A DNA stretch of 15,450 bases from Amoeboradix gromovi (GCA_018985225.1 JADGIF010000190.1:1-15450); one strand, 5' to 3'. Numbered from the stretch's first letter, positions 1 through 8,750 are shown. Notes: generated by a model from the sequence alone, not told the origin. Program-made: numbers and translations.

Positions 1-269
1 ACCAGTACCAATAAAAAGAAGTCCTATGATATTGAGAGTTGTTTATTTTTGTCTTTTTCATTTTCACGCCAACGGAAGAAACATAATTAAATGTCAACTT
101 CCCAATTCCCATTGACATAAACATAAACATGCGTAGCACTAATAAGGACTAAATTCCGTGTATGTTTGTTATAATTGTTTCTCATGTAGTGATTAATTAG
201 TTTCAATTTGCTTGAACATGATGGCCCATTTGTCAAATCAAGGGGATTTCTGTTACCCACTAAGTTTTC

Positions 270-1007
270 ATGTCAAACTATGAGCTGGCTCTTTGGGGCA
301 GTCCCAATGCTCTTGTAAACTGGTGCGAGCCTGACTACGTTCATTTCAATTTTATAGCAGAGACATGGAATACTCTAAGTAACCTAGTCACGATTGTATT
401 AGGAATGATCTTGTTTGCTCACTACAAGAAATACGCATGCGAAAAGCGCTTCTTATGCTCCACCTTACTTATGATTCTTGTGGGATGCGGTAGCTTCTCA
501 TTCCATGGCACTCTGTTGTATCATTTCCAATTGATGGATGAACTTCCTATGCTTTATTTGACTTGCTGCTTAAGCTATGTTGTAGTTGAAATGCCTCACA
601 AACAGAGGCAATATCCCAACCTTCCTAAAATAGCAGTAGCAACTTGTATTTTCCTTACTATTGGCCACATCACTCTCAAAAACAATGAAATATTTTTTGG
701 TGCGTTTGGTATACTTTTAGCTCCAGCCATAGCTTATCCGTTAACACACATATCTGTTACTCCATTTATTTATTGCATGAGGAATGCGGCTTTATCTTTA
801 ATGCTGGGATTTGCTGCTTGGGAAGTGGATCGGTTTCTCTGTGACTTAGTGCAACCACTTTACTTACATGCATGGTGGCATGTATTCACTGCTATGAGTG
901 GTGTTTTCTGGCTGAATGCCATGGTGTTCATTCGAAAGAGGTATGTTTTAAAAGAACCAAGTAGGTTATTATACTATGGTTTATGGGTTGAGCTAGATTC
1001 TAAGTAA
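270..1007 (+). CDS. Alkaline ceramidase (ACER/YPC1/YDC1 family)
   Basis: Integral membrane hydrolase that cleaves ceramide or phytoceramide into a sphingoid base and a fatty acid, normally in the ER or Golgi. The 245-residue length is close to the family norm of about 260-270. The N-terminus shows the family calcium-site pattern N17-W18-C19-E20-x-D22 with E31 in AETWNTLSN. The catalytic zinc-site residues follow at family spacing: S75 and H79 in SFSFHG, D90 in LMDELP, and H200/H204 in HAWWH near the C-terminus. Several hydrophobic membrane segments lie between them. The first calcium-site Asp of human ACER3 is Asn here, and the Asn of ACER3 is Asp. The frame opens at an ATG at 270, has no intron and ends in tandem stops. 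Substrate preference (ceramide or phytoceramide) cannot be read from sequence. The gene looks intact. Confidence 0.93.
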   Translation: MSNYELALWGSPNALVNWCEPDYVHFNFIAETWNTLSNLVTIVLGMILFAHYKKYACEKRFLCSTLLMILVGCGSFSFHGTLLYHFQLMDELPMLYLTCCLSYVVVEMPHKQRQYPNLPKIAVATCIFLTIGHITLKNNEIFFGAFGILLAPAIAYPLTHISVTPFIYCMRNAALSLMLGFAAWEVDRFLCDLVQPLYLHAWWHVFTAMSGVFWLNAMVFIRKRYVLKEPSRLLYYGLWVELDSK

Positions 1008-1032
1008 TAAATAAACTGAGCGTTTAATGCAT

Positions 1033-1446
1033 TCACTCTCCAGAATCACCATTGGGACTTTTTTCTTGATTGCTATCACTAATTCGAAAACAGTTTCTAA
1101 CTTTGTCTTTGATTGCTTAATGACAATAAGCCACCTCTTTAATAGCAGTTAATTTTAACGAAGTTTTCAATGTATGGAGAGCTGCTTGATACCCAGTAAG
1201 ATCATATAAAACTGTGCTTCTTTTTATACATCATTACTGGCCTTTTTTCTTATACCAGGAATCCGAACAGAGAGAAATTGGTACGCCCAACGAAAAACTA
1301 GATCAGGCAATTGATGTAGAGATATTTCTTATTTTAACACCTACAGATTTCTTCTTTGGAACTTGGTGTTCATACTTGGTTAACAGGCATTCAATTGCTG
1401 GAGGATTCTGCTCACAGTGCTTATAGCTTTTAATAGCAAAGGGCTC
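1033..1446 (-). pseudogene. Decayed coding remnant, unidentified
   Basis: Minus-strand reading gives long protein-like stretches too short for ordinary ORF calling. One runs from 1446 to a TGA about 47 codons later (contains KSYKHCEQNPPAIECLLTKY and VPKKKSVGVKI). A second runs from about 1220 through LYDLTGYQAALHTLKTSLKL to a TAA, and then continues in frame with AIKDKVRNCFRIS to the stop at 1033-1035. Base use and composition look coding, but stops and frame changes break it. It could be a pseudogene or a multi-exon 3' end whose introns I cannot define. I do not recognise the product. It lies tail-to-tail with the ceramidase gene. Confidence 0.35.
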
Positions 1447-2193
1447 TCAATCAAATATTTATTTCAATAACAGCCAATTTGAGGTAATTTAGCTAAGTAT
1501 TCATGTTCATTATCTTGTTGCTACCAAGTATGAGTGGACTAAATATCTCAGTAACATTTTGGTTTTGTAATCTTTTGTATGAAATTAGTTAATTATACTT
1601 AAGCTAAAGAGATGTAGCATGATTTAAAATAATAGCGCTGTCGTGATACAGTGCATACCGCCATTTGCAATCTGTGCCAGGATAACTGGAGAATCCTAGA
1701 TGCGCATAACTCGAGTAGCAATTTTTAAATAAATTGATTAACAAGCAAATTACTCTAAGCAAAATGAATTGAATATATTTATTTTATTAGATACAAGTTT
1801 TTGTAACCGATGAGGACTCTGATGCTAACCATTTTGGTATTCTTACAGCATCATTAAATACACACATTTAGAAACTTTTTCCAAAAACTCGGATAGCAGC
1901 TATGAAATATAGAATTCTAAGACTATCAAATTTGTTTATCGTTAGATAACCGGATAAAAAGCTCGATTGTTTTCTTGAATAAATCATTAATCGCGAATTT
2001 GTATGCATTTTTATACAATTTCATGACTTTTCCAGATTTTTCCTATAGCTCAAGTACTCGATATTCTTCATGAAATCAATGAATGTAATCCTGAACATGT
2101 CAAATCTAAAGAAATAACTAACAGGTACGGCATACAAAGACATATGATCTTATATACTTGCCATCGTCTAATACTAGTTAAACGATAAGCAGC
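1447..2193. other. Gene-free stretch with minor coding-like scraps
   Basis: No complete gene is visible over about 750 bases. One short minus-strand scrap, about 1787-1858, reads VFNDAVRIPKWLASESSSV and ends in double TAA stops; it may be a last exon or a decayed end. The plus-strand sequence just before 2194 contains no recognisable upstream part (RuvC-I or RuvC-II) of the Fanzor remnant that follows. Confidence 0.3.
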
Positions 2194-2430
2194 TTGCCGA
2201 GCAAGGTCGCAAGAAATATGGCTACAATGTCCCATTACACATTCAAGGAACGCTTGAAGTTCAAGTGTAAACAAAGAGGAAAAACGATAACCGACTGTAA
2301 TGAAGCATTTACTAGTCAGACATGTACGAGGTATGGCACTCTAAAGAAAACCAGCTTAGAAACCTACACCTGTACCAATTTTCATTTGGAGATAGATAGA
2401 GATCATATGCAGCAAGGAACATATACATCA
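2194..2430 (+). pseudogene. Fanzor (eukaryotic TnpB-like) C-terminal remnant 1
   Basis: Fanzors are RNA-guided DNA nucleases of eukaryotic transposons, related to TnpB of IS605/IS607 elements. Only the C-terminal end remains here. It shows HYTFKERLKFKCKQRGK, then the conserved NEAFTSQTC that leads into the zinc ribbon, then IDRD with the third RuvC aspartate at codon 2401-2403. The zinc ribbon is degraded: the second Cys of the first pair is Tyr (codon 2332) and the second Cys of the second pair is Phe (codon 2380). No RuvC-I or RuvC-II block is found upstream. It matches the Fanzor at 13642-14660 residue for residue around HYTFK.RL and EA[YF]. It cannot encode an active nuclease. Confidence 0.78.
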
Positions 2431-2781
2431 GGTATCTGCATCCTTGTTCAATCCCGCCTCAGGGTAGTGAAAGCGTGAGAAATCACTGTAATGGAGATCT
2501 AGCATTGCTAGTTTCTCTGTGGAAATTCATGATTCTAATATTCCTGATCGTAGACCACTATGTTTAATAGAATTAGCTAGTGCTGTAAGGTATGAAGTTA
2601 ATACCGTTTTAACTGTAAATTAACTATGGCAGCAAGGATTGATATTGCACAATATATTTCAGTTTATCCTGAAGCTGAGGATTCGTTGATAAATGCCACG
2701 GTAGCTACTCGTAATTCAGTTTATCTTTAGCTAGCGGATAAAATTGCGTAACACTTCAATGTGGTTCTCCATTTACCCCCA
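2431..2781 (+). other. Intergenic region upstream of QDPR with coding-like scraps
   Basis: Two short plus-strand stretches look protein-like. One contains DSNIPDRRPLCLIELASAVR and ends at a TAA near 2622. The other contains IAQYISVYPEAEDSLINA and ends at the TAG near 2730. Neither is a complete gene or recognised; they may be further decayed mobile-element sequence. The QDPR promoter must lie here, but no clear TATA or CCAAT box is visible next to the start. Confidence 0.25.
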
Positions 2782-3438
2782 ATGAAACAAAATGTACTTG
2801 TAATCGGAGGTAACGGGCAATTGGGACAGACAGTTGTTGATGAGTTTATTGTAGACAACTATGTAATATCCATTGATTTCTCGGCCAATAGCAAAGCAAG
2901 TGAATCAATTGTATTAAACGATGTACTCACGGACAAGATTATTGAAAAGCTACCATCATTAAATGCCGTAATTTGTGTAGCAGGTGGATGGGCGGGTGGT
3001 TCTATAACGAGCAACGATGTATTAGCAAGTGTTGATCGAATGTACAAGATGAACAGCTTAAGTGCAGCATTAGCGGGACATATTGCCAGTCTCAAGCTAG
3101 TTAACAACGGCTTGTTGGTTCTTTTTGGTGCTGAAGTGGGAAAGTCACCTACTCCTGGAATGATCGGGTATGGTATGAGTAAAGCAGCGACTCATCATTT
3201 AGTCCAGAGTTTAGCTAATGATCCTAAGTTTCCTGGTAAAGTTATATGTTTGCTTCCTATCACTTTAGATACGCCTAGTAACCGCAAGTACATGGGTGAT
3301 ATGGATACTAGTACGTGGACACCAATGCCTATAATTGCTAAGCAAGTTAACGAATGGTATAAATCCAATTCTGTTCAAACGGGGCAATTCTATACTTTGA
3401 AGACTCTCAGTGGCAAGACCAGTTTTGTGTTAAACTAA
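2782..3438 (+). CDS. QDPR: Quinoid dihydropteridine reductase
   Basis: Short-chain dehydrogenase/reductase that uses NAD(P)H to regenerate tetrahydrobiopterin from quinonoid dihydrobiopterin, the cofactor of aromatic amino acid hydroxylases; cytosolic. The ATG at 2782 is chosen because the nucleotide-binding motif VLVIGGNGQLGQ follows directly. Upstream in-frame codons back to 2761 contain no other ATG. The 218 residues compare with about 240 for animal enzymes. Diagnostic QDPR blocks are CVAGGWAGGS, the catalytic Y-x3-K in YGMSKAATHHL, and LPITLDTPSNRKYM. The gene is intronless and intact and ends in three tandem TAA codons. Tetrahydrobiopterin recycling is patchy in fungi but is known from Mortierella-type lineages. 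The enzyme class is very secure; the biological substrate is inferred from family. Confidence 0.93.
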   Translation: MKQNVLVIGGNGQLGQTVVDEFIVDNYVISIDFSANSKASESIVLNDVLTDKIIEKLPSLNAVICVAGGWAGGSITSNDVLASVDRMYKMNSLSAALAGHIASLKLVNNGLLVLFGAEVGKSPTPGMIGYGMSKAATHHLVQSLANDPKFPGKVICLLPITLDTPSNRKYMGDMDTSTWTPMPIIAKQVNEWYKSNSVQTGQFYTLKTLSGKTSFVLN

Positions 3439-3642
3439 TAATAAATCGAAGTCTTCTACTTAAGCTGAATGGATCGTTTTTTGTGACTAAATGGAATCTA
3501 TCGATTGAATACACTCTCTTTATAGATTTGATAAAATGATCATTGCTTAAGGTGTCCATTGAGACCTCTCGCTCTTTTAATATCGGTATCATCCAATAAA
3601 GGACGAATTTGCCAGCTAGGCTTTTGATATTCACTCGTGTTA

Positions 3643-3783
3643 CTAAAACATATCTCGTATATTCAAGCTTGCGTTTACATCGCGATCCACCACTGTGGAG
3701 CATGTTTCGCATCTCCTGAGTCTCTTTCGCTTTCCAAATTCTTTTCCATTGATGTAATGCAAGCATATGTAACATTTGGGACA
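3643..3783 (-). pseudogene. Fanzor (TnpB-like) C-terminal remnant 2
   Basis: Minus-strand reading from 3783 gives CPKCYIC, 17 residues, CETC, then VVDRDVNASLNIRDMF and a TAG at 3643-3645. This is the zinc ribbon and third RuvC motif of a TnpB/Fanzor protein. The zinc cysteines are at codons 3774 or 3765 and at 3711 and 3702, and the RuvC-III Asp is at 3681-3679. All four cysteines and DRDVNA are intact, unlike remnant 1. Nothing upstream survives: an in-frame TGA and the AAAAACTAGACT motif follow immediately at 3784-3803. The fragment therefore appears cut off at that motif. The ribbon spacing and the DVNASLNI end mark it as a different Fanzor lineage from those at 2194 and 13642. Confidence 0.75.
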
Positions 3784-3821
3784 TCAAATATAAAAACTAG
3801 ACTAACTATTTTCAACCAATC
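3783..3821 (+). repeat. Left arm of 38-nt imperfect inverted repeat
   Basis: This stretch, with the exact 12-mer AAAAACTAGACT at 3792-3803, matches the reverse complement of 9277-9314 over about 38 bases with a few mismatches and one gap. Shared blocks are ATCAAAT, TAAAAA.TAGACTAACT and CCAATC. The arms bracket a 5.5-kb block of mainly minus-strand genes. It directly abuts Fanzor remnant 2. Confidence 0.6.
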
Positions 3822-4153
3822 CAATCACGAAAAATATTAATTCAAATACGAAAATTCTTAAAATATAATTTTACTTTACTTCGTTATCTTTATATTGCTC
3901 AGAAAAGATAAGATCTAGTTGTATTTGTATTTCCTAAATCCAATTTCCAATTTTCAGAGACATAAGGAAACTATTGACTACAATCATGAAGATTGAAATA
4001 GTATTTACAGCTAGCGCCATTATGACTCTTAAAAATCATCAAATCTCGCAAATCCAGTTGAATTACTTGGATATCTTTCATTCACAAATATCTTGACTCA
4101 TCTACTGGCTAAGAAATCGACCAAGACACAAACCTATTTATGGACAATTGAAT
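3822..4153. other. Gene-free AT-rich spacer
   Basis: No coding or structural feature is apparent between the inverted-repeat arm and the 3' end of the minus-strand gene at 4154. Confidence 0.4.
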
Positions 4154-5303
4154 TTATTTAACTTGCTTGCATTCAATAGTAATAAATAATTTTTTGCCAA
4201 ATAATGTATCCAAATGTTCTTTTACCCTGTCAGTTTCATTCTTCAACACAGTCTCGTCGCCATTCATGGTATAAATAACACCATTTAAACTCGGAACAAC
4301 TTCACGAATCCCAGGATACATTAGTTTCACAGCCACTGCTCGAACAAGTAAACAAATACTTAATTGCTCTCCAGCACATGCCAGTGGATCATATGACTTT
4401 TTCTCAATTTTCAAACCTTCATCAGTATCCTTTTTGAAGAATTTGGAATTCTTGTCTGATTTCTTTCCACCATCTAAAGCTTCTACAGATGATTCTCCAA
4501 AAGATTTATCTTTGAATATGACGTCGTACTTAGAATCAAATTTTCGTAAAGGTGATTTAATCTCACATACCTCAATGTCCAATGATCTGTCATTTAAAGT
4601 TGAATAACCTCTACAGTCCATTTCAATTGCCCCCTTTAAAAAGAAATCATAGCCATGGCTGCACTCCAAGCTCAAATTTGTAAAATCTAACTTCATTATT
4701 CCACTAGCATCTTGTACAGTGTTTAGAGCACAAATAGTAACAAATTCCAATAATAAAAGGCCAGAAGGTTGTGTGGAAATTTCATCATATCTCTCATTTA
4801 GCTCCATTTTCTTCAATTTAGAGCACAGCTTTGTTATTTCTCCATATCTCTCATGTTCTTGAAAATGCTTTACAAGTCCATTGATAATCTTTTCACTTGA
4901 TAAAAATTCGTATAAGACACGAATATGTGAAAACATATCAGGAAAATGATCAACAAGAGATTTTCTATTGTTTCTGTCAAAAAGCTGACATAATCCTGCA
5001 ATATTGAAAATTTTAAACCCCACTAGCATAATTGTCCCCTTTCATATGAGCAACTCTCTCTTGTACAATTCCTTCCATTGCAAACCCCATTTTTGCATGA
5101 AGACTGTTGGTAGCAGATATTTCATAAGTCATCATTGTAATGGCAGATTTGATGTCTGTAATGTCAGATTTGATGTCTGTAATGTCAGACTTGAGATCTG
5201 TAATGTCAGATTTGAGATCTGTAAAGCCTTGTTCTGTAGTAGATTTGAGATCTTTGACTTCATTCTTGATTTCATTCATCAATTTTTGGATATTCTCGTC
5301 CAT
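4154..5303 (-). CDS. Coiled-coil protein with PD-(D/E)XK-like nuclease domain, split by a frame change
   Basis: Two minus-strand frames read as one gene. The first starts at the ATG at 5303-5301 and encodes a coiled-coil stalk with near-perfect heptads (TDLKSDI repeated four times at about residues 28-55). It runs off frame and stops at 5013-5015. The second frame is open from just before 5029 to 4154. The frames join if one base is missing from the CCCC run at 5036-5039, giving a protein of about 385 aa. In the second part, counting from its ATG at 5029, residues 134-158 (GAIEMD...EVCEIK) place D138, E156 and K158 as in PD-(D/E)XK nucleases. A helix with Q222 (AGEQLSICLLVRAVAVKL) fits the usual motif IV. 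Such domains occur in Crinkler-type effectors and in transposon cargo, but I do not recognise the family. Catalytic function is inference. A 28-nt intron (GT at 5026, AG at 4999) is a less likely explanation. Confidence 0.6.
5139..5222 (-). repeat. 21-nt tandem repeat, four units, in coding sequence
   Basis: Four consecutive 21-base units (plus strand AATGTCAGATTTGATGTCTGT and variants) encode the heptads TDLKSDI/TDIKSDI of the coiled-coil stalk. The unit length of exactly three heptad turns of DNA keeps the frame, so copy number can change stalk length without breaking the gene. Confidence 0.85.
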
Positions 5304-5368
5304 GTTTTACCCCGAGTAATAATAAGGGAATAAAAGTATGAGATACAATGGAGCACAATTATGATAGT

Positions 5369-5400
5369 AAATAAATGGGACACACTGTAAAAACTAGACT
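5369..5400 (+). repeat. Terminus-like motif GGGACAC...AAAAACTAGACT
   Basis: Reads AAATAAATGGGACACACTG followed by the exact 12-mer at 5389-5400. On the minus strand, sequence just downstream of the transposase stop (6750 to 6715) has the same order AATAAATGGGACAC, then CTAGACTA. This supports a shared mobile-element end. It faces the opposite way from the copies at 9232-11715. Confidence 0.5.
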
Positions 5401-5579
5401 AGATAATTTGTATATTTTATTGATGTATATTAACATAAACAAAAAACCCTATTTAGCATCTGAAGTTGCTGTGGAAAAACGTAAAGATGTAACAATAACT
5501 GACAGAAGGGAAACCAATGTATTACAGTGTTTTAAGGCATTCAAGCAGTACTTAGTATTACAATGAAATAAATAATTAT

Positions 5580-6404
5580 CTATTCACTATCTTCCTCGGG
5601 CATAAGAGCTTCATGATAATTCCTCTCTTCCATTTTCAATCTCTCTCCTTCAAAAAGCCTTCCTTGAAACCGCAATAATAATGCATGTTGTTTTTCTGGT
5701 GTCAATTCTTGTTTCTCCAATAAATCTAAAGCATCCCAGTTATTACGATAAACCTTTTCTCGAGGTGGTGAAATGATATTCTTATTGGATACCTCATCAT
5801 AAACATCTTGATGGTATCGATATAAACCCTCAAAAATCGTCAATCTAGAGCTGTTTTTACACTGAGATATATTAAAGTATTTAAAAAAATCATAAAGGTC
5901 ACATTTTAATTCTGATACAAAGTATGGATCACCATCCTCAAATATCACGGCATCTTGATACAGAAAAAGCTTATTCAAATTTCTTCTTTTGCTATGGCCT
6001 CGATTTTTAAAGTTGTATTTGTAAATATTTCTCTCTGTTTTGAAAGATAAGCGTTGCAACAAATCACAATAAAATGATGGTGGAACTTGATCACCAGTAT
6101 CAATCACTTGTGCATGACCCAAACAAGAGATCTCTTGGTAACTACGAACTTTTTTGGTATCAGAAATCACATTTGATACTATGATTCCATCTTTAAGAAA
6201 GTCAAAATCTGTGTTATCGTATACGAATGTTTCGAACTTTTCTGTTCCAAAATAATCCCAATGCTCATCAATTGTAAAATCAGAAAAAAACTGGGAATAA
6301 GTTTTTATACTATTCATCTCTTCTTTATGTGTTTTAGTTAAACTAGCTACATTTCCAACTTTAGGCTGTCTTAATTGATAATTTGAAGCTACTTTAGAAG
6401 ACAT
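5580..6404 (-). CDS. Unrecognised 274-aa protein with a D...ExK motif
   Basis: The frame is open without interruption from the ATG at 6404 to the TAG at 5580 and has no intron. I do not recognise the family. Visible features: a Ser/Thr/Lys-rich first 35 residues; a basic patch around residues 134-143 (NRGHSKRRN); then LYQDAVIFEDGDPYFVSELK, where D151, E165 and K167 are spaced and flanked by hydrophobic strands as in PD-(D/E)XK nucleases; and an acidic C-terminus (EEDSE). It lies co-oriented between the coiled-coil nuclease-like gene and the broken transposase, so it may be transposon cargo or a gene trapped between insertions. The open frame contrasts with the decayed transposase next to it. 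The nuclease assignment is tentative. Confidence 0.6.
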   Translation of the reverse strand: MSSKVASNYQLRQPKVGNVASLTKTHKEEMNSIKTYSQFFSDFTIDEHWDYFGTEKFETFVYDNTDFDFLKDGIIVSNVISDTKKVRSYQEISCLGHAQVIDTGDQVPPSFYCDLLQRLSFKTERNIYKYNFKNRGHSKRRNLNKLFLYQDAVIFEDGDPYFVSELKCDLYDFFKYFNISQCKNSSRLTIFEGLYRYHQDVYDEVSNKNIISPPREKVYRNNWDALDLLEKQELTPEKQHALLLRFQGRLFEGERLKMEERNYHEALMPEEDSE

Positions 6405-6428
6405 ATCTGGGGAGAAAGTTTCGGTGTT

Positions 6429-6448
6429 TTGATTTTAATTAAAATCAA
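6429..6448. promoter_or_regulatory. Perfect 20-nt palindrome and opposed CCAAT boxes upstream of the 274-aa gene
   Basis: TTGATTTTAATTAAAATCAA is its own reverse complement and lies 25-44 bases upstream of the ATG at 6404. A CCAAT box at 6449-6453 and an inverted one (ATTGG) at 6478-6482 follow, forming AACCAAT...ATTGGTT. CCAAT boxes are common fungal promoter elements. Binding is not shown; an AT-rich palindrome could also be an old insertion scar. Confidence 0.35.
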
Positions 6449-6714
6449 CCAATAAAAAAATATTTTTAGACAATCTGATTGGTTCAATCTAATTGAAAAG
6501 AATGTTTAAGTAAAAATTTGATATCGTGTTAAATGGTAAAACATGTAACCGTTTTATTTCTTCAAGTGGATTTAATTTGCCACGCCTGAAATTCAAGGTA
6601 AAAAGAAATTATGAATTAAACGATTTTTAATGGTCAAATGACTTATCTATTTTTCACATTCGAAATGTCTCTTTTAACTTTAAAGGGATTTTTCTCAAAA
6701 TCAGATATTCAGAA

Positions 6715-8726
6715 TTAGTCTAGAAATCATATTGGGTGTCCCATTTATTCAACCACTATAAAATGTATGAAATTCTACTGGGATATATCTTAATGCACGG
6801 CTTATATCTCGTCTCTTTCTGTCTGTTAAATTAGAAGGTTGTAAAGATTCAGGTACAAATAAATATTCATTCCGACTCATGTCATCTTCTATTAGCGTAG
6901 CAAATTCCACAAAATTACCATCATTAATCAATTTCTTACAGTACACGACACCAGGATGTTCAGATTTAAACATAAAGACATGATACTTGCCAATTCCTGA
7001 TAAAACCCCAAATATCAAATCAAGTTTAGATCGATAGTTCTTGAATCTGTGACCTGGAAATATTTTACATTCGTTTGTCACAGATGATTCTTCGATCACA
7101 GTTTTAACTTGATCCAAAGTATATACATTTTCTCTTGCAAATTTCTTTTTAATATGTCCAAAGCCGCTGTCAGGACTGAATTTTGTACGTCCTTTCATCA
7201 TGAATTTAAATTCAATAGTATTACATTTCCCAAGTAAGCATAGCCAACTGAATAACTTGATTATTGTATTATTCTTATTTTGACCAACACAATTGTCAGC
7301 ATGTAAGATCAAATTAGCTCTCTTTTCTTTTGGTAGACAGTAGATGCAATCTAACAGTAATGAAGCTACAATGTTACTAGCTTTTTTACCTTGATCTTCT
7401 CTATAAACATAATTCACTTGTCGTCTGAATGTCTCATTATGGATTCCAAAGAGATTGATATTCAAGAGTGACATAAAGCATAAGTCACTTGGTTCATCTT
7501 GTAGTTGAGGTAAACTTAGATTTTGAGAATAATCAAAGGAAAGATATGTGAATGCTTGACGGGAATTATCCTTCTTGTAGTCTAGTCTAGCTACCTTCGC
7601 TTGTCTTAAATGAGTTTGAAAGTCTGTTGTAAGAGTTAAACTAGAGCTTTCAGACAACCCAGGGACATTTAATTGTTCTCGAAAGACAGTGCAGGTATCA
7701 CAAACATCTGATTTTCCAGATTTGATTTTAATCGTCTCGCATAACTTGAAGTACTTTCTAAACGTTTCTACATTAATATTCAAAGTATCATTGTCTCTAT
7801 TGTAGATACCATGTAATTTAGATATCGTCAAGTCAGTTGGTAACCATAGAATATCAGTATCTCTGACTCTTCTAGTCCTACCAGTTCTTGTATAAATTCT
7901 TACAGGCCTAGGTTCTCCATTTTGATCAGCGAATGTCTTGATCCAATTTAAATACTTTCCTTCTGATCAAAGGTGAACGCATGTAAGAACACTTTATCCT
8001 TATTCCCATGAATTCTTCTAGTCCATGCTACTAATGATATTCTGTAGTTTCTGGTTAGACATGGACACAAGATGACAAAAAGCTTTACGACATAATTTTC
8101 CAAGTGGGAAGAGAGTGTACTCAAAGACTTTTCTATCTTGACGTTGCTCTCTCTGACAAGAGAGAAGGATACCTTTAATGAAGGATTCCTGTTCATGTTT
8201 ATCCATGGAATCAAATTTCTCCTTGAAATCAGTTAGTTTGGTGGAATGTATATTCTGCATGCAACGGATATTACAACAGAGAAGTGAAGCACATCTCTGC
8301 AACCATTCTTCAATAAGAACTTCATGTTCAAGTAATGGTGTGGTGTCATTTATGGTGATAACATTATCTTGTCTTGATGTCTTCTGAGTAGCTACTAGGT
8401 TATCAGTCAAATCAAATCTGAAAATGGAATCTTGGGAATGAAATAGATTTTGAGACATTGAACGTAAAGTTGTGAAAGTGAAGAATAGAGAATTGGTCTC
8501 TATTTGTACTGAAAATGTTGTATAGTAATTACTAGTAACCAATGATGATTTACTAGTTAATCAAGTTTGAATCCAATAGATACTGGAACGACTTTTTTAC
8601 TTGTTAATATAGACAACTTTTTATACTGATCTTCTATTCTGCCAATCATCTACTTTTCTTTAGAAATCTTTGTACCTACCAATCATAGTTGTTGTTGGGG
8701 TTTCAAAATAGTTTTAACTAGTCAAG
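6715..8726 (-). mobile_element. Probable decayed DDE transposon, transposase only
   Basis: The left end at 6715-6749 reads TTAGTCTAG, then GTGTCCCATTTATT, just past the transposase stop. The right end at 8695-8726 reads TGGGGTTTCAAAATAGTTTT then AACTAG. It resembles the inverted left-type terminus and the copy at 3776-3803, but with many mismatches. The enclosed 2.0 kb is filled by one broken transposase. No target-site duplication is evident. The exact ends are uncertain. Confidence 0.4.
6749..8542 (-). pseudogene. DDE transposase (DNC-x-GQNKNN type), frameshifted
   Basis: Cut-and-paste transposase homologous to the copy at 11790-13645. The N-terminal frame (8542-8018) holds a CC..RC zinc-like cluster and EYTLFPLGKLCRKAF. 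The product then moves into a second frame (TRRIHGNKDK, about 8030-7965) and a third (KYLNWIKTFADQNGE, from about 7960) that leads into the long open stretch 7831-6749. At least two frameshifts therefore exist. In the last stretch, numbered from 7831, SDVCDTC is a metal-binding-like motif, and the probable catalytic acids are D100 (SFDYSQN), D179 (HADNCVGQNKNN) and D221 (SPDSGFGHIKKKF). The RIHGNK and DNC-x-GQNKN signatures mark a widespread eukaryotic family (DUF7869/Sola-like, named from memory). No Fanzor adjoins this copy. The start codon is unclear. Confidence 0.8.
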
Positions 8727-8750
8727 TTATAGAAACAAAAAGTACATAAG

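Noticed and set aside
1214-1426. Plus-strand 70-aa ORF
   Set aside because: It overlaps better coding signal on the other strand and has no recognisable feature.
2194-2430. Bacterial IS605/IS607 TnpB or bacterial contamination
   Set aside because: The neighbours are a eukaryotic ceramidase, QDPR and a eukaryote-type DDE transposase, and the block HYTFK.RL with NEA[YF] resembles Fanzor.
3407-3787. Minus-strand 126-aa ORF
   Set aside because: It is a shadow: the neighbouring frame carries the Fanzor zinc ribbon and RuvC-III motif.
4999-5026. 28-nt intron joining the two frames of the coiled-coil/nuclease-like gene
   Set aside because: Too short for known fungal introns; a one-base change at the GGGG run is simpler.
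5139-5222. CRISPR-like array
   Set aside because: Units are contiguous with no spacers and encode coiled-coil heptads.
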